From positions 1-64,000 of the forward strand of contig WOYM01000116.1 of NCBI GenBank assembly GCA_011620785.1: a DNA stretch of 64,000 bases, read 5' to 3'. The DNA is from Methanothrix sp. GTDB lineage: Archaea > Halobacteriota > Methanosarcinia > Methanotrichales > Methanotrichaceae. The position numbers and the translations under genes were made by a program. Shown here one piece after another: positions 54,382-63,776 of the stretch. The stretch's first letter is position 1. Every line of letters begins with the position of its first letter. The notes under the pieces are model-generated. The model searched no databases. It was not told where the DNA came from and saw nothing but the letters and a program-made list of their open reading frames with translations.

Positions 54382-55433
54382 CACAGCGATATATCGGAGT
54401 TATCTCCCACGATCATCCGGCTTCCTCTTGGCAGGCTATCGCATTCCTTGATCCTGACGTTCCTGCCGATCAGGCTTTCTACCACCTTTCCGGCATTGAC
54501 TATCCTGCTTTCATCCATGATGATCGAGTCCTCTACCTCCGTGCCGCATATCTGACAGCCGATGCCAATGGAGGTGTAAGGGCCAATATATGAATCGGAT
54601 ACAATGCTGTCCTTTCCTATTATGCAGGGCCCCTTTACCACTGACCTTCTGATTCTGGTTCCCTTCTCCATTATCACCCGTCCCATGATCCGGGACTCCT
54701 CCACCTCGCCGTCGCACCTTCCATCGATGTCGTCCAGGATCAGGCGGTTGGCCTCGAATATGTCCTCTGGCTTTCCGGTATCCTTCCACCACCCCTCCAC
54801 AAAGGAGGCATCCACCTTATGGCCATTCTCAATCAGCCACTGAATGGCATCGGTGATCTCCAGCTCATTCCTCCAGGATGGTTTGATGGATTTGCAGGCC
54901 TCTATGATCAATGGGGTGAAGAAGTACACCCCTACCAGGGCATAATTGGAGGGAGGGATTTTGGGCTTCTCCACCAGGCGCCTGATGCTACCGTCCGGGT
55001 TCAGGTCGGCCACACCGAAGCGCTGAGGATCGTCGACCGGGGTGAGCAGAACGCTTGCGCTGCTGCCCAGACTATGAAAACGCTTCTCATGGCTGACTAT
55101 GCCGTCTCTTAGGATATTGTCCCCCAGGTACATAACAAAATCTTCATCCAGGAAATCCTCCGCCACCAGTATGGTGTGGGCAAGTCCTTTGGGCTCACCC
55201 TGATAGATGAATTTGATGGGAACCTCCCAGTCCGCTGACTGCACTGTCTCAATGACCTGCTCCTTGTTCGGCCCCAGGATTATGCCGATCTCGTCCGCCC
55301 CGGCCTCGATCACATCCTCGAGGGCATAGAAAAGAACTGGTTTATTGGCTACTGGAATGAGCTGTTTTTGCTGCGAATAGGTCAGAGGTCGCAGCCTCGT
55401 CCCTGAGCCGCCTGAAAGTATGAGCGCCTTCAC
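54381..55433 (-). CDS. rfbA: glucose-1-phosphate thymidylyltransferase, long form
   Basis: First enzyme of the dTDP-rhamnose route, 350 aa. LSGGSGTRLRPLTYSQQKQL is the nucleotide loop, YLGDNIL the metal-binding Asp, and VEGWWKDTGKPEDI the sugar site. Unlike short RmlA it continues with hexapeptide turns (CIIGKDSIVSDSYIGPYTSI), the long architecture common in archaea and actinobacteria. It is first in the minus-strand operon; TATA-like TTTTATC or GGTATATC boxes lie within 100 bp upstream. Confidence 0.93.
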   Translation of the reverse strand: MKALILSGGSGTRLRPLTYSQQKQLIPVANKPVLFYALEDVIEAGADEIGIILGPNKEQVIETVQSADWEVPIKFIYQGEPKGLAHTILVAEDFLDEDFVMYLGDNILRDGIVSHEKRFHSLGSSASVLLTPVDDPQRFGVADLNPDGSIRRLVEKPKIPPSNYALVGVYFFTPLIIEACKSIKPSWRNELEITDAIQWLIENGHKVDASFVEGWWKDTGKPEDIFEANRLILDDIDGRCDGEVEESRIMGRVIMEKGTRIRRSVVKGPCIIGKDSIVSDSYIGPYTSIGIGCQICGTEVEDSIIMDESRIVNAGKVVESLIGRNVRIKECDSLPRGSRMIVGDNSDISL

Positions 55434-55567
55434 AGTTCACACCTCAAAAAGCCCTTAATTCTGCATCCATGGGTTCAGGGTTGTACCTAACGGCAAGATA
55501 TACCCTTCGATCTGCTGAATAGATCATTGATAAAAGTGGTGCAAATCCGATTGGCCTGGCAGCCAAT

Positions 55568-56752
55568 TCAAGGACCCGGGTATATGACCTCGATGTTCTC
55601 CATGTTCAGTATCAGCTTTCTCAATTCTTCGCAGTTAATGGCATGCTTGTACTCGCTGCACATCTTCACCCTCTCTGATAGGTCGCCTAGCTCTTGATCC
55701 TTAAGATAGTAGCCCATCCTCTGGGTGATGTACTTCAGGGCCTTGACTCCGGTGTGCTTGCCGATGATGATATGCCTTGCTGCGCCCACCAACTCCGGGG
55801 AGTAGGGCTCGTAGGTCCTGGGCTCCTCTAACACCGCAGCCACGTGAATCCCTGACTCGTGGGAGAAGGCATTGGTCCCCACCACCGCCTTGTTCTTGGC
55901 CACTGGAACATCGGAATAGGTCTGGACCAGCTGGGAGAGGTCCTTTATCTTGGAGAGATCATAGCTCTCGATATCGTAGTGCAACCTCAGGGCGACCAAG
56001 AGCTCTTCTAAGGGAGTATTGCCGCTGCGCTCGCCAATTCCGTTCACAGTGGTATGCAATTGTCTGGCCCCCGCCTCGGCCCCAGCAAGGGTGTTGGCCA
56101 GGGCCATCCCCAGGTCGTCATGGCAGTGCATGCAGATCGGGGTCTTTACGTACTTGCGAAGCTCGCTGATCATATAGTGGGTCGTGCGGGGGTTCATGAT
56201 GCCCACAGTATCCGCGACGCTCACGTAGTCGGCATGGTATTCCTCAGCCTTCTTGTACAGCTTCTTTAAGGTTTCAAAATCGGTGCGCGTTGCATCTTCC
56301 GCTGAGAAGCGCACTATCAGGCCGTGATCCTTGGCGTACTCGACCGTCTGGAGAGCACAGGCTATGGCCTCAGGACAGCTCATGTGAAGCTTGTGTTTGA
56401 GATGGAGGTCCGAGGTGGCGATGAAGACGCTGATCATGTCCACGCCGCAGTCAATAGCAGCATCAACATCCTTCTTGACCGATCGAGAGAGGGCTGAGAT
56501 CTTGGCCTTAAGCCCCAGGTTGCAGACCTCTTTCACTGCGTTCATCTCTGCAACAGAGACCACTGGAAAGCCAGCCTCAATGACCTCCACGCCGATCTCG
56601 TCCAGCCTAAGGGCGATATCCAGCTTCTCATCGGCCCTAAAGACCACTCCCGGCATCTGCTCCCCATCGCGCAAAGTTACATCGCAGATCTCTATGTCCA
56701 GAGGCGGAGTCCCGGCCAGACTGAGAAATTGATTAAGGGAATAGTCTTGCAT
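55568..56752 (-). CDS. aksA: homocitrate synthase family protein (AksA-like)
   Basis: Alpha-isopropylmalate/homocitrate synthase TIM barrel, 394 aa. CDVTLRDGEQMPGVVF carries the metal-binding Asp, FSAEDATRTD and CHCHDDLGMALAN-type (MHCHDDLGMALANTL) give His/Asp, and VNGIGERSGNTPLEELLVAL matches AksA. In methanogens AksA makes homocitrate and longer homologues for the 7-mercaptoheptanoyl part of coenzyme B. LeuA or CimA function cannot be ruled out by eye. A TATA-like CAATTTATGT near 56776-56785 precedes ATG 56752; the longer frame is not credible. Confidence 0.82.
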   Translation of the reverse strand: MQDYSLNQFLSLAGTPPLDIEICDVTLRDGEQMPGVVFRADEKLDIALRLDEIGVEVIEAGFPVVSVAEMNAVKEVCNLGLKAKISALSRSVKKDVDAAIDCGVDMISVFIATSDLHLKHKLHMSCPEAIACALQTVEYAKDHGLIVRFSAEDATRTDFETLKKLYKKAEEYHADYVSVADTVGIMNPRTTHYMISELRKYVKTPICMHCHDDLGMALANTLAGAEAGARQLHTTVNGIGERSGNTPLEELLVALRLHYDIESYDLSKIKDLSQLVQTYSDVPVAKNKAVVGTNAFSHESGIHVAAVLEEPRTYEPYSPELVGAARHIIIGKHTGVKALKYITQRMGYYLKDQELGDLSERVKMCSEYKHAINCEELRKLILNMENIEVIYPGP

Positions 56753-56823
56753 AATGTGGTTAAATGAGGATTCATTACATAAATTGGTTTCGAAGGAATG
56801 AGCATTCCGGCAAGGCTCAAAAT

Positions 56824-57396
56824 TTAGAGATTCGCATAATTTTCCAGGATCCAGCGGTTGCGCACCTCGGGGTGGAACAGGAGTCCCCAAATGGGTTGAG
56901 AGCAGTGGGAGAAGGCCTCGGGAGACAATTCTGTCCCTGCCAGACTGATGAATCCCTCGGGCAGGGTGGGATCAAGGCCATGCAGATGATATACCTCGAT
57001 TTTGCGGCTGGGGCCGAGGATATCCGACTCCCCGACCACCTCGATCTTCTCCAGGCCGATGGCGGGCTTGTGTCGCGAGCTGATCTTTCCTCCAAAGATG
57101 GCGGCGATGATCTGCATGCCGGCACAGATCCCCAGGACGGGCCAGTCTCCTTCCTTCAGCCAGGAGTATCTCTCCAGATGATTCAGGTACTCGCTATCCT
57201 TCAAGGCCGTGCCGCAGAGAACCACCTTATCGCAGCCTTTCAGACGCTCTTCATCCAGCAAGGAGATATGGCAGACCTGGCAGGGAAAGCCTGTCCTCTC
57301 CAGGATCCTTTGGACCGGACGGACGAACTCATATTGAGAGAGGGAATCGGCCTCGTAGCAGCTGTCCACCAGGAGGATCCTTGCTTTGCCGTTCAT
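56824..57396 (-). CDS. class I glutamine amidotransferase
   Basis: A stand-alone GATase1 domain, 190 aa. The nucleophile elbow is LGICAGMQII, and LLFHPEVRN provides His-Glu, so the Cys-His-Glu triad is present. It overlaps the following Dph6-like gene by 4 nt (ATGA). A free amidotransferase coupled to an ATP pyrophosphatase recalls split GMP synthetases, although the partner here is Dph6-like. Proposed role: supplying ammonia to that partner or to an unlinked synthase; inference. Confidence 0.8.
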   Translation of the reverse strand: MNGKARILLVDSCYEADSLSQYEFVRPVQRILERTGFPCQVCHISLLDEERLKGCDKVVLCGTALKDSEYLNHLERYSWLKEGDWPVLGICAGMQIIAAIFGGKISSRHKPAIGLEKIEVVGESDILGPSRKIEVYHLHGLDPTLPEGFISLAGTELSPEAFSHCSQPIWGLLFHPEVRNRWILENYANL

Positions 57397-58079
57397 TTAT
57401 CCACCAGCCTCATCTCCTCAATGATGTACTGGCCACGGTAGTTGGCATAGGTCCCGGATGCTCTTAAGATCTCGATCCTCTTTCGAAAGAGGGGGATGGG
57501 GCCGTCCAGGACAAAGGTCTCGATCTCCCCACCCTCGCCAGAGGGATTGATCTGATACCTCTCCTGGAGCTGGGCGAGCCTCATGATCGTCTCCTCTGTG
57601 AGCTCCGCTCCCAGCCAGCTGGCATCAAAGGGATAGGCATAGACCCCAGAGATGATCACACGAAAGCCTTCAGTTAAGAGAGTCTTAAGATAATCGATCT
57701 GATCGGTCTGCCAGAGGGGATTGAAGCACCACAGGTCAAGAGAATGGCAGATCCTCTGCACTCTGGCCGCCTGGTAGACCGACTCGATCGCCCCGGTGAC
57801 GATCCCCTGGACGCCATAGCAGTCCCGCGCCTCGGCCAGGGCGGACTTCAGATCCTCCAGCTCCTTCTCCTTTACCCCCTGAGTGGGCCGGCAGAGCTGG
57901 GGGATGTGCATAGCCTCGGCCTGAAAAGGGGTATGGCGGATGTTTGGGGTGTGAAACATATAGCTGTCCGGATTTTGAGAGAGAAGGGTTATCAGGCAGG
58001 CTACAGTATTCCTCTCCTGCGCCCTCCAGCAGGCAAATACCGAATCCTTTCCCCCGGAAAACAACACCCCCAGCCTCAT
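57393..58079 (-). CDS. diphthine-ammonia ligase family ATP pyrophosphatase (Dph6-like)
   Basis: A 228-aa adenine-nucleotide alpha hydrolase. The PP-loop is VLFSGGKDSVFACW and the C-terminal signature SGEGGEIETFVLDGPI is diagnostic for the Dph6/MJ0570 family, with GIVTGAIESVYQAARVQRIC between. Dph6 amidates diphthine on elongation factor 2 using ATP and ammonium. It lies 10 bp after cobQ and overlaps the amidotransferase gene. Confidence 0.87.
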   Translation of the reverse strand: MRLGVLFSGGKDSVFACWRAQERNTVACLITLLSQNPDSYMFHTPNIRHTPFQAEAMHIPQLCRPTQGVKEKELEDLKSALAEARDCYGVQGIVTGAIESVYQAARVQRICHSLDLWCFNPLWQTDQIDYLKTLLTEGFRVIISGVYAYPFDASWLGAELTEETIMRLAQLQERYQINPSGEGGEIETFVLDGPIPLFRKRIEILRASGTYANYRGQYIIEEMRLVDK

Positions 58080-58089
58080 AGATTCCTCT

Positions 58090-59583
58090 CTACACCTCCA
58101 ATTCGAGCATCTGCCAGACCTTTTCCATATCCAGGTGGGCCTCTACCGCCTCGGCCAGCTCCCTGTAGCCACTGCCCTTTTGGGCCTTTGCCCGATGAGA
58201 CTTGCCCTCTGCCTTTAGCCCTGACGCCTTGATCCCAGTTGAATTCTTTCTCTCATATAGGAAATCCAGGAATGCGTCCCTTAAGTTCTGGTTATCAAAG
58301 ATGCCGTGCAGATAGGTGCCTATCACCAGGCCGCTGTTCGCCACTGCGCCATCATCTCCAAAGGCAGCCGGATCCATGGAAGCTGTCACTCCCATGTGAA
58401 TTTCATAGCCTGTGACCTCCTGGCCTCTGATTCTATCCAGTATTGGGCCACCTCCTGTGACTGGCTTTCTCACCTGCACCGTCCTCTTCTCATACTGGTC
58501 AAAGCGGGTAGTGGCATTGAGCAATCCCAGCCCGGGCAGGCTGCCTTCGGTATCCTCTACCCCGCAGTCGATGATCTCCTTTCCCAGGATCTGATAGCCC
58601 CCGCAGATGCCCAGGATAGTAGTCCCCTGCAGGGATCTGATCTGATCAGCCATGCCCTTCTTTTCCATCTCCAGAAGGTCGGATATGGTGTTTTTAGTTC
58701 CCGGTATGATCACCGCATCCGGATGGCCCAGGGGCTCGTCCAGATCCACATATCTGATATAAGCCCTCCTCTCCAGGGGCTCGAAGTCTGTGAAGTTGCT
58801 GATCCGGGGAAGCCTGATCACTGCGATCTCCACCGCTTCGGAGGAGAAACGGGCCTTCTTGTCGCCCAGGGAGACCGAGTCCTCAGATGGTATGTCCAAA
58901 TCGAGATAGGGCAGGACTCCCAGGACGGGAACGCCTGTGAGTTCCTCTAGCGACCTCAAGCCAGATCCGAGGATCGCGGGATCGCCCCGGAACTTGTTGA
59001 TCACCAGGCCCCGGACCAGAGGGCGAACGTCCGGGGGCAGGAGCTGAACTGTGCCATAGAGGCTGGCGAAGACCCCTCCCCGCTCGATATCACCCACCAG
59101 GATAATGGGGGCCTGGAGCAGCCGGGCGACGTAAATGTTGGCGATATCCCGGTCGAAGAGGTTGATCTCCGCTGCTCCTCCTGCCCCCTCCACGACAATG
59201 TAGTCGTACTCATTCTCCAGCTCTCCTACCGAGCGGTCAACCACCTCTTTCAGACCCTCGATGTCCCGGTAGTACTCCTCTGCCGATTTGTCGGCCAGGG
59301 GCTTTCCCAGGACTATTACCTGGGATGTTCTATCCCCCTTGGGCTTGAGGAGGATGGGGTTCATGAACTCCGTGGGCTCGGCCCTGGCGGCGCGGGCCTG
59401 CACCGCCTGGGCGATGCCGATCTCCGCACCACTTTTTGTGACCCAGGAGTTGAGGCTCATGTTCTGGGACTTGAAGGGAGCTACGCGGTATCCCCGGTCG
59501 GATAGAAGGCGGCAGAGGGCAGCGACAAGGGTGCTCTTGCCGGAGTGGGATGTGGTGCCCAGCACCACGATGAAGCGGGCCAT
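58090..59583 (-). CDS. cobQ: cobyric acid synthase
   Basis: Amidates side chains of adenosylcobyrinic acid a,c-diamide in corrinoid synthesis, 497 aa. The dethiobiotin-synthetase-like ATPase domain starts VLGTTSHSGKSTLVAALCRL and contains PFKSQNMSLNSWVT and VEGAGGAAEINL. The GATase domain has ILGICGGYQILG and GTYLHGIFDN. ATG 59583 is chosen because the family starts there. There is no ribosome site, but CAAATAAGCTT about 28 bp upstream suggests a leaderless message. A long upstream extension is rejected. Confidence 0.95.
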   Translation of the reverse strand: MARFIVVLGTTSHSGKSTLVAALCRLLSDRGYRVAPFKSQNMSLNSWVTKSGAEIGIAQAVQARAARAEPTEFMNPILLKPKGDRTSQVIVLGKPLADKSAEEYYRDIEGLKEVVDRSVGELENEYDYIVVEGAGGAAEINLFDRDIANIYVARLLQAPIILVGDIERGGVFASLYGTVQLLPPDVRPLVRGLVINKFRGDPAILGSGLRSLEELTGVPVLGVLPYLDLDIPSEDSVSLGDKKARFSSEAVEIAVIRLPRISNFTDFEPLERRAYIRYVDLDEPLGHPDAVIIPGTKNTISDLLEMEKKGMADQIRSLQGTTILGICGGYQILGKEIIDCGVEDTEGSLPGLGLLNATTRFDQYEKRTVQVRKPVTGGGPILDRIRGQEVTGYEIHMGVTASMDPAAFGDDGAVANSGLVIGTYLHGIFDNQNLRDAFLDFLYERKNSTGIKASGLKAEGKSHRAKAQKGSGYRELAEAVEAHLDMEKVWQMLELEV

Positions 59584-59755
59584 AGGCAAAGCGAGGATGT
59601 TCAAGCTTATTTGTCTTTTGGAAGATGGAATTGGACGGTCATCCGCTTCCTCCGGCCAGCTCCATCGCTCACTCACTTTCATTCTCCAGCCATAATCGGC
59701 TATGCGAAATGCTGAAATGAGACAAAGACCCAGTAATTGTCGAGTGTGAACTGCG

Positions 59756-60313
59756 ATGAAAGCAATAGGAATTGTGGGAAGCCCAAGAAAGAACGGCAAC
59801 GTAGACACCCTGGTCTCAAGGGTTCTGGAAGGAGCCAGTGAGGCGGGGCTTGATACCTCCAAATACTTGCTCAATGAGATGAAGTACTCCGGCTGCCAGG
59901 CTTGCGAGTACTGCAAGTCTCATGATCACTGCCGCTTGGATGATGATGTCACAAGGCTCTTCGAGGAGATGAAAGAGGCGGATGCAGTGGTCTTCGGCTC
60001 GCCGATATACTTCTTCTTGTTCAGCGGACAGTTCAAGCTGATGGAGGACAGGATGTACTCATTGATCGATGCGGCATTCGTCTCTCGCCTCCCCTCGGGA
60101 AAGAAGGCCATCATTGTGACCAGCCAGGGTGATCCAGATGTTGCGAACTATGCCAAAGCAGCGGATGATTTTGCCCTCGCCCTGAAGATGCTTGGATTTG
60201 AGGTGGTGGATATCATTCGCATGGTAGATGGCATCACCCCGGATGCCGTTCTGGCGAAAAAAGAGCTGCTGGAGATGGCACGGTCTGCGGGAGCTGCCCT
60301 CGGCGGGCGTTAG
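59756..60313 (+). CDS. iron-sulfur flavoprotein (NADPH-dependent FMN reductase family)
   Basis: Flavodoxin-like fold, 185 aa. [20 protein letters not shown] binds FMN phosphate; the compact C-x2-C-x2-C-x5-C motif in [19 protein letters not shown] would bind a 4Fe-4S cluster as in Isf proteins of methanogens. [22 protein letters not shown] is the second flavin loop. Likely an electron-transfer or oxidative-stress reductase. Its 3' end overlaps the convergent dinB relic. Confidence 0.9.
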   Translation: MKAIGIVGSPRKNGNVDTLVSRVLEGASEAGLDTSKYLLNEMKYSGCQACEYCKSHDHCRLDDDVTRLFEEMKEADAVVFGSPIYFFLFSGQFKLMEDRMYSLIDAAFVSRLPSGKKAIIVTSQGDPDVANYAKAADDFALALKMLGFEVVDIIRMVDGITPDAVLAKKELLEMARSAGAALGGR

Positions 60314-60671
60314 AATAGATCCTGCTTAAGGCCGAGACCCTCAGGCCAACCAGCCTGACCTTCTTTTTCTTTCTCAATAATTGATCAACCAGTCGTTTGC
60401 CATTGTTCCGGAGAATATCCAGGTCATTGGTGGAAAAAGAGAGAGACCTGGCGCGGGTAACTGTATCGAAGCAGTATCTCCTTAGCTCTCTCTTCACTGA
60501 TGACAGTTCATGGTCTGGCCGGAGATAGACCCCCTCCGGACAGAGCTTCCAGGCTCGGGATATGGGCACGGCTGAGCGGACGCCAAAGCTCCTCGCCTCA
60601 TAAGATGCGCTGCTAACAACGCCCCGCCCCCTGCCCTCTTTGGGATCAGCGCCAACGATAACCGGCCTTCC
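60234..60671 (-). pseudogene. dinB: dinB (DNA polymerase IV) relic with N-terminal and internal deletions
   Basis: One minus-strand frame, closed upstream by a TAG, reads [40 protein letters not shown] and [14 protein letters not shown], the early part of Y-family Pol IV. It then jumps to [20 protein letters not shown] and [14 protein letters not shown] from the little-finger domain. The first 30 or so residues with the catalytic DMD and about 200 central residues are gone. It ends inside the isf gene on the other strand. Confidence 0.85.
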
Positions 60672-60699
60672 CTAAAATCTTTTCAATCCGGATTTTGCA

Positions 60700-61281
60700 T
60701 CATTTCGAAGACTGTTTGACGCCCTCCAGGACATCATCTGCCAGAATCGTCAGCAAGACCGTCAAATCCTCCATGGTTAGGATCTGGACCAGTGCGCGAT
60801 CAAAGAGCATCGTCGCATCTGCTGGCAGATCCTCATCGCTCTTCCAAAAAAGGATTCGGACATGGACGCCAGGAAAGGCCTCCACCTCCAATGCCACATC
60901 CGCCCCCTCCACCATCCTGCCGGCAAAATCATCCTGCAAGATCCTGACCAATCCCTCCGGGTCCTGGCTGAATCTCTCTGCAAGCGGCCTGATTGCCCGG
61001 CGGGAGAAATTGGAGCAGAAGAGTTTTCCTCCAGAGGTCTCTTTGATGGATATCCATTCTCCTGCAGGTTCATACCCCTTTTTCGATCTGCCGATCAGAT
61101 AATGGAGCAGGAGCACCGACACCGTCTCAATAGCCTGGCGGCGATCGGGCAGGAGGAGAACCTCCCTTTCCGCCTGCTTAATCTCATATCTATCTTGGAA
61201 CAGTGAAATGATATTGCTGGATGGAAGCCCGAGTCCTTTCAGCTCCTCCCAGGCCATGCCCAATGCTATATCGTATCCCAT
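60700..61281 (-). CDS. DUF3786-type protein
   Basis: A soluble 193-aa protein, starting MGYDIALGMAWEELKGLGLP. The middle has LLLHYLIGRSKKGYEPAGEW followed by FSRRAIRPLAERFSQDPEGL, and the end VEAFPGVHVRILFWKSDEDLP with MLFDRALVQILTMEDLTVL, which matches my memory of the DUF3786 family, seen in anaerobes with corrinoid metabolism. Biochemical function is unknown. ATG 61281 is preferred; the upstream nine codons are optional. Confidence 0.72.
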   Translation of the reverse strand: MGYDIALGMAWEELKGLGLPSSNIISLFQDRYEIKQAEREVLLLPDRRQAIETVSVLLLHYLIGRSKKGYEPAGEWISIKETSGGKLFCSNFSRRAIRPLAERFSQDPEGLVRILQDDFAGRMVEGADVALEVEAFPGVHVRILFWKSDEDLPADATMLFDRALVQILTMEDLTVLLTILADDVLEGVKQSSK

Positions 61282-61404
61282 TGATCTTCCCCTCTCTCTG
61301 CAAGACAACTCAAAGAAGATTACTGGCGGTCATCATCATCCTTTCGGCTGGTCAGATGAAAAAACATAGAAAGGCTTATGCCGTCAAAAGGAGGAGAAGA
61401 AAGC

Positions 61405-62472
61405 ATGAATCTTGGGCGGAGGTTCGACATAGGGGCGGGAATTTTCGTCTTTCTGATAATCCTTCTCACCCTTTACCTGACCAAGGACTTCCTGACAACC
61501 ATCCTCTTGAGCGTGGCGCTCGTTTTTCTCCTCAAGCCCCTCTATGCCCTGTTCTTCAGGCTGACTAAAAAAAAGCAGATATCCTCATTTTTATCCATAA
61601 TGCTGGTCTTCATCCTTATCCTCTCCCTGATTCTGGGGATCACCAGCGCCTTATTGGTGGAGCTGTCCTATCTGCAGTCATCAGGGGCCATATCAGATGT
61701 GGAGATTGATGAGACCATCAATGAGATCGATGCCTGGTCCAAGAGCTTTATCCCATCCTGGCTTTACAACTCCATAATCGAGATCGCTTTGCGCTATGCG
61801 CAGGATATAAGCGACATTCCCATAGCGTTCGCCACCTGGGTCTTTCCCATTCTGCAGCGCGAGCTCACCGCCTTTGGCTCCAACCTGCCCATTCTCTTTG
61901 CCCATCTGATCGTGGTGGTATTCTTCACCTATTATCTGCTCATAGACGGCAAGGTTTTTATTGATCAGGCGGTGGATCTGGTCCCCCAGGAAAAGCAGGA
62001 TATTGTCAGGCGTTTCCTGGATGAGCTTTACAGCATCTACCATACTCTCTTTACCGTATACTTCTCCACCTCCATGCTCAGCGGTGTGATGGCAGCAGTC
62101 GGCTTCTCTTTGCTTGGCATCCCCTATCCATTTCTGATGGGGGTGGTGGTGGCGGTATTCACCCTCATGCCCCTGCTGGGGCCGCCGTTCGTCTTCATTC
62201 CCATGGCAGTCTATTATCTGATCGTGGGAGACCTTTTCCGCTGCCTGATCCTCCTGGTATTTGGAACGGTGGTGCTGATGGTAATCCCTGAAAACGTTAT
62301 CCGCCCACACCTGGCCATGACGAGCTCCCGGATACACCCCATACTCACCCTGCTCGCCTATACCGCACCCATATTTGTCATTGGAATCATCGGGGTGATA
62401 GTTGGCCCTACCCTCTACGGCTTCCTCCTCGCCGTCTACCGGTCGATCAATGCCGAAAGGAATGGACTATAA
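61405..62472 (+). CDS. AI-2E/PerM family membrane protein
   Basis: A 355-aa protein with about eight spans in the PerM pattern: two N-terminal hairpins (GIFVFLIILLTLYLTKDFLT), a soluble middle segment with DEIDA-type acidic helices, and a C-terminal half with YYLLIDGKVFIDQAVDLVPQ and a GIPYPFLMGVVVAVFTLMPL-LGPP segment diagnostic of the family. Members are proposed exporters or Na+/H+ antiporters; the substrate here is unknown. GGAGG precedes ATG 61405. Confidence 0.85.
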   Translation: MNLGRRFDIGAGIFVFLIILLTLYLTKDFLTTILLSVALVFLLKPLYALFFRLTKKKQISSFLSIMLVFILILSLILGITSALLVELSYLQSSGAISDVEIDETINEIDAWSKSFIPSWLYNSIIEIALRYAQDISDIPIAFATWVFPILQRELTAFGSNLPILFAHLIVVVFFTYYLLIDGKVFIDQAVDLVPQEKQDIVRRFLDELYSIYHTLFTVYFSTSMLSGVMAAVGFSLLGIPYPFLMGVVVAVFTLMPLLGPPFVFIPMAVYYLIVGDLFRCLILLVFGTVVLMVIPENVIRPHLAMTSSRIHPILTLLAYTAPIFVIGIIGVIVGPTLYGFLLAVYRSINAERNGL

Positions 62473-62477
62473 TACAG

Positions 62478-63304
62478 GTGGCATGCTGCAATTCAGGGGA
62501 TAATGCAAGTGAAGAACGTGGGATTTTGCGGTCAATTGTGGCTGTATTGTTCATAATCCAGGATGTCTTATTCTGGGGTTTTTCCTTTATAAGCACCAAG
62601 GTGGTCCTGTCACAGATTCCGCCTGTATCGATAGCATTCTTCAGGCAGATCATCGCTGCATCGACTCTGATAATGCTTGTTCTTTTTACCGGGACCTCAT
62701 TCAAAATAGGGCGGAGGGACATGGGATATATCGTCCTCGCCAGCTTCTTTGGAATAGTGATGTACTTTTCCCTGGAGAATACCGGGCTTCTGTATACCAC
62801 TGCATCCAATGCCTCGATGATCGTGGCTGCCCTTCCCATATTCACCCTCTTTGCCGAAGCTATGCTCTTCCGTCTGAAGGTCACCTGGAAGATGATTCTC
62901 TGCCTGGTCCTTTCCACCATTGGGGTGGCTCTGGTGGTTACAGTCGATGGGAAAGTGGATCTATCATCTGCCAGGTTTTTCGGCAATCTGCTGGTCAATT
63001 TATTCCCCTTGTCATCCAGGAGATCGAAAGATGGCCCGCGATATCCCAGATCTCTCTGCCGGTATTTGCTAATCTGCTCTTTCTAGGGGTTTTCTGCTCC
63101 GGCTTCGCCTACATTTTTTATATTTATGCAACCAGAAGGCTGGGAGCAACGGTGGTTTCGGCCTTTTTGAACCTCATTCCAGTGGTGACAGTGGTCTTCG
63201 GCTATCTCATCTTGCACGATACCCTCTCCTGGATGCAGGTCCTTGGCATGGCACTGATAATGATAGCTCTATATCATCTGAACCGGTTGATGAAAAGGGC
63301 GTAA
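62478..63304 (+). pseudogene. EamA/DMT-family transporter broken by an internal deletion
   Basis: The first frame encodes five spans of an EamA exporter (FWGFSFISTKVVLSQIPPVS, ...ENTGLLYTTASNASMIVAAL) up to FFGNLLV. From about 62998 the protein continues in another frame with FIPLVIQEIERWPAIS, GVFCSGFAYIFYIYATRRLG and FGYLILHDTLSWMQVLGMAL, the last three spans of the second EamA repeat. About two spans between GNLLV and FIPLV are missing and the frame shifts. Probably non-functional. Confidence 0.8.
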
Positions 63305-63507
63305 ATCTTAGGTGAAGATAGATAAAAGCCAGCTTTGGGCTTACTCCTTTCTGCACATAAGACCAGGGTCTCACCTCAGCCAGCGCCTTCCCTTATCCTT
63401 CTATCTTAGGAAGGCTGCTTTTGCAGGAGATCATATTTTTGAGGTTATCTTCACGAGCCTTAAGTTTTAGGATTCAGCTTATCCCAGGCAACATGTTGCA
63501 GCGCAGG

Positions 63508-63517
63508 ATTAAATACT
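63508..63517 (+). promoter_or_regulatory. TATA box for hicBA
   Basis: ATTAAATACT is centred about 30 bp before ATG 63543, predicting a leaderless hicB message. Confidence 0.5.
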
Positions 63518-63542
63518 ATCATTGAACAATTGTATAAATCAG

Positions 63543-63776
63543 ATGAGAACGCTTCGTTATAAAATTACGATCAGGCCGGAGACTGACGGAACCTACACGG
63601 TGATCGTTCCCTCTCTTCCTGGTTGTTTGACTTTTGGCGATACCATCGAGGAAGCTTTAGAAATGGCAAAGGAAGCAATCGAAGCATATATCGAAAGCCT
63701 CGCCGCCAGAGGCAAAGACATACCGGTGGAGGAAGATCAGATCGAAGCCACCATAACTGTCGAAGCAAATGCCTAA
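63543..63776 (+). CDS. hicB: HicB-family antitoxin
   Basis: A 77-aa partner of HicA. The degraded RNase-H-like HicB fold shows as RYKITIRPETDGTYTVIVPS, LPGCLTFGDTIEEALEMAKE and AIEAYIESL. There is no C-terminal DNA-binding domain in this short form, so autoregulation may depend on the complex or be absent. It overlaps hicA by 8 nt. ATG 63543 is chosen over TTG 63522 from the TATA position. Confidence 0.9.
   Translation: MRTLRYKITIRPETDGTYTVIVPSLPGCLTFGDTIEEALEMAKEAIEAYIESLAARGKDIPVEEDQIEATITVEANA

Noticed and set aside
59584..59916. N-terminal extension of cobQ to 59916
   Set aside because: About 110 extra residues with no homology-like features; the cobyric acid synthase start at VLGTTSHSGKS is clear and a TATA-like box lies just upstream of ATG 59583.
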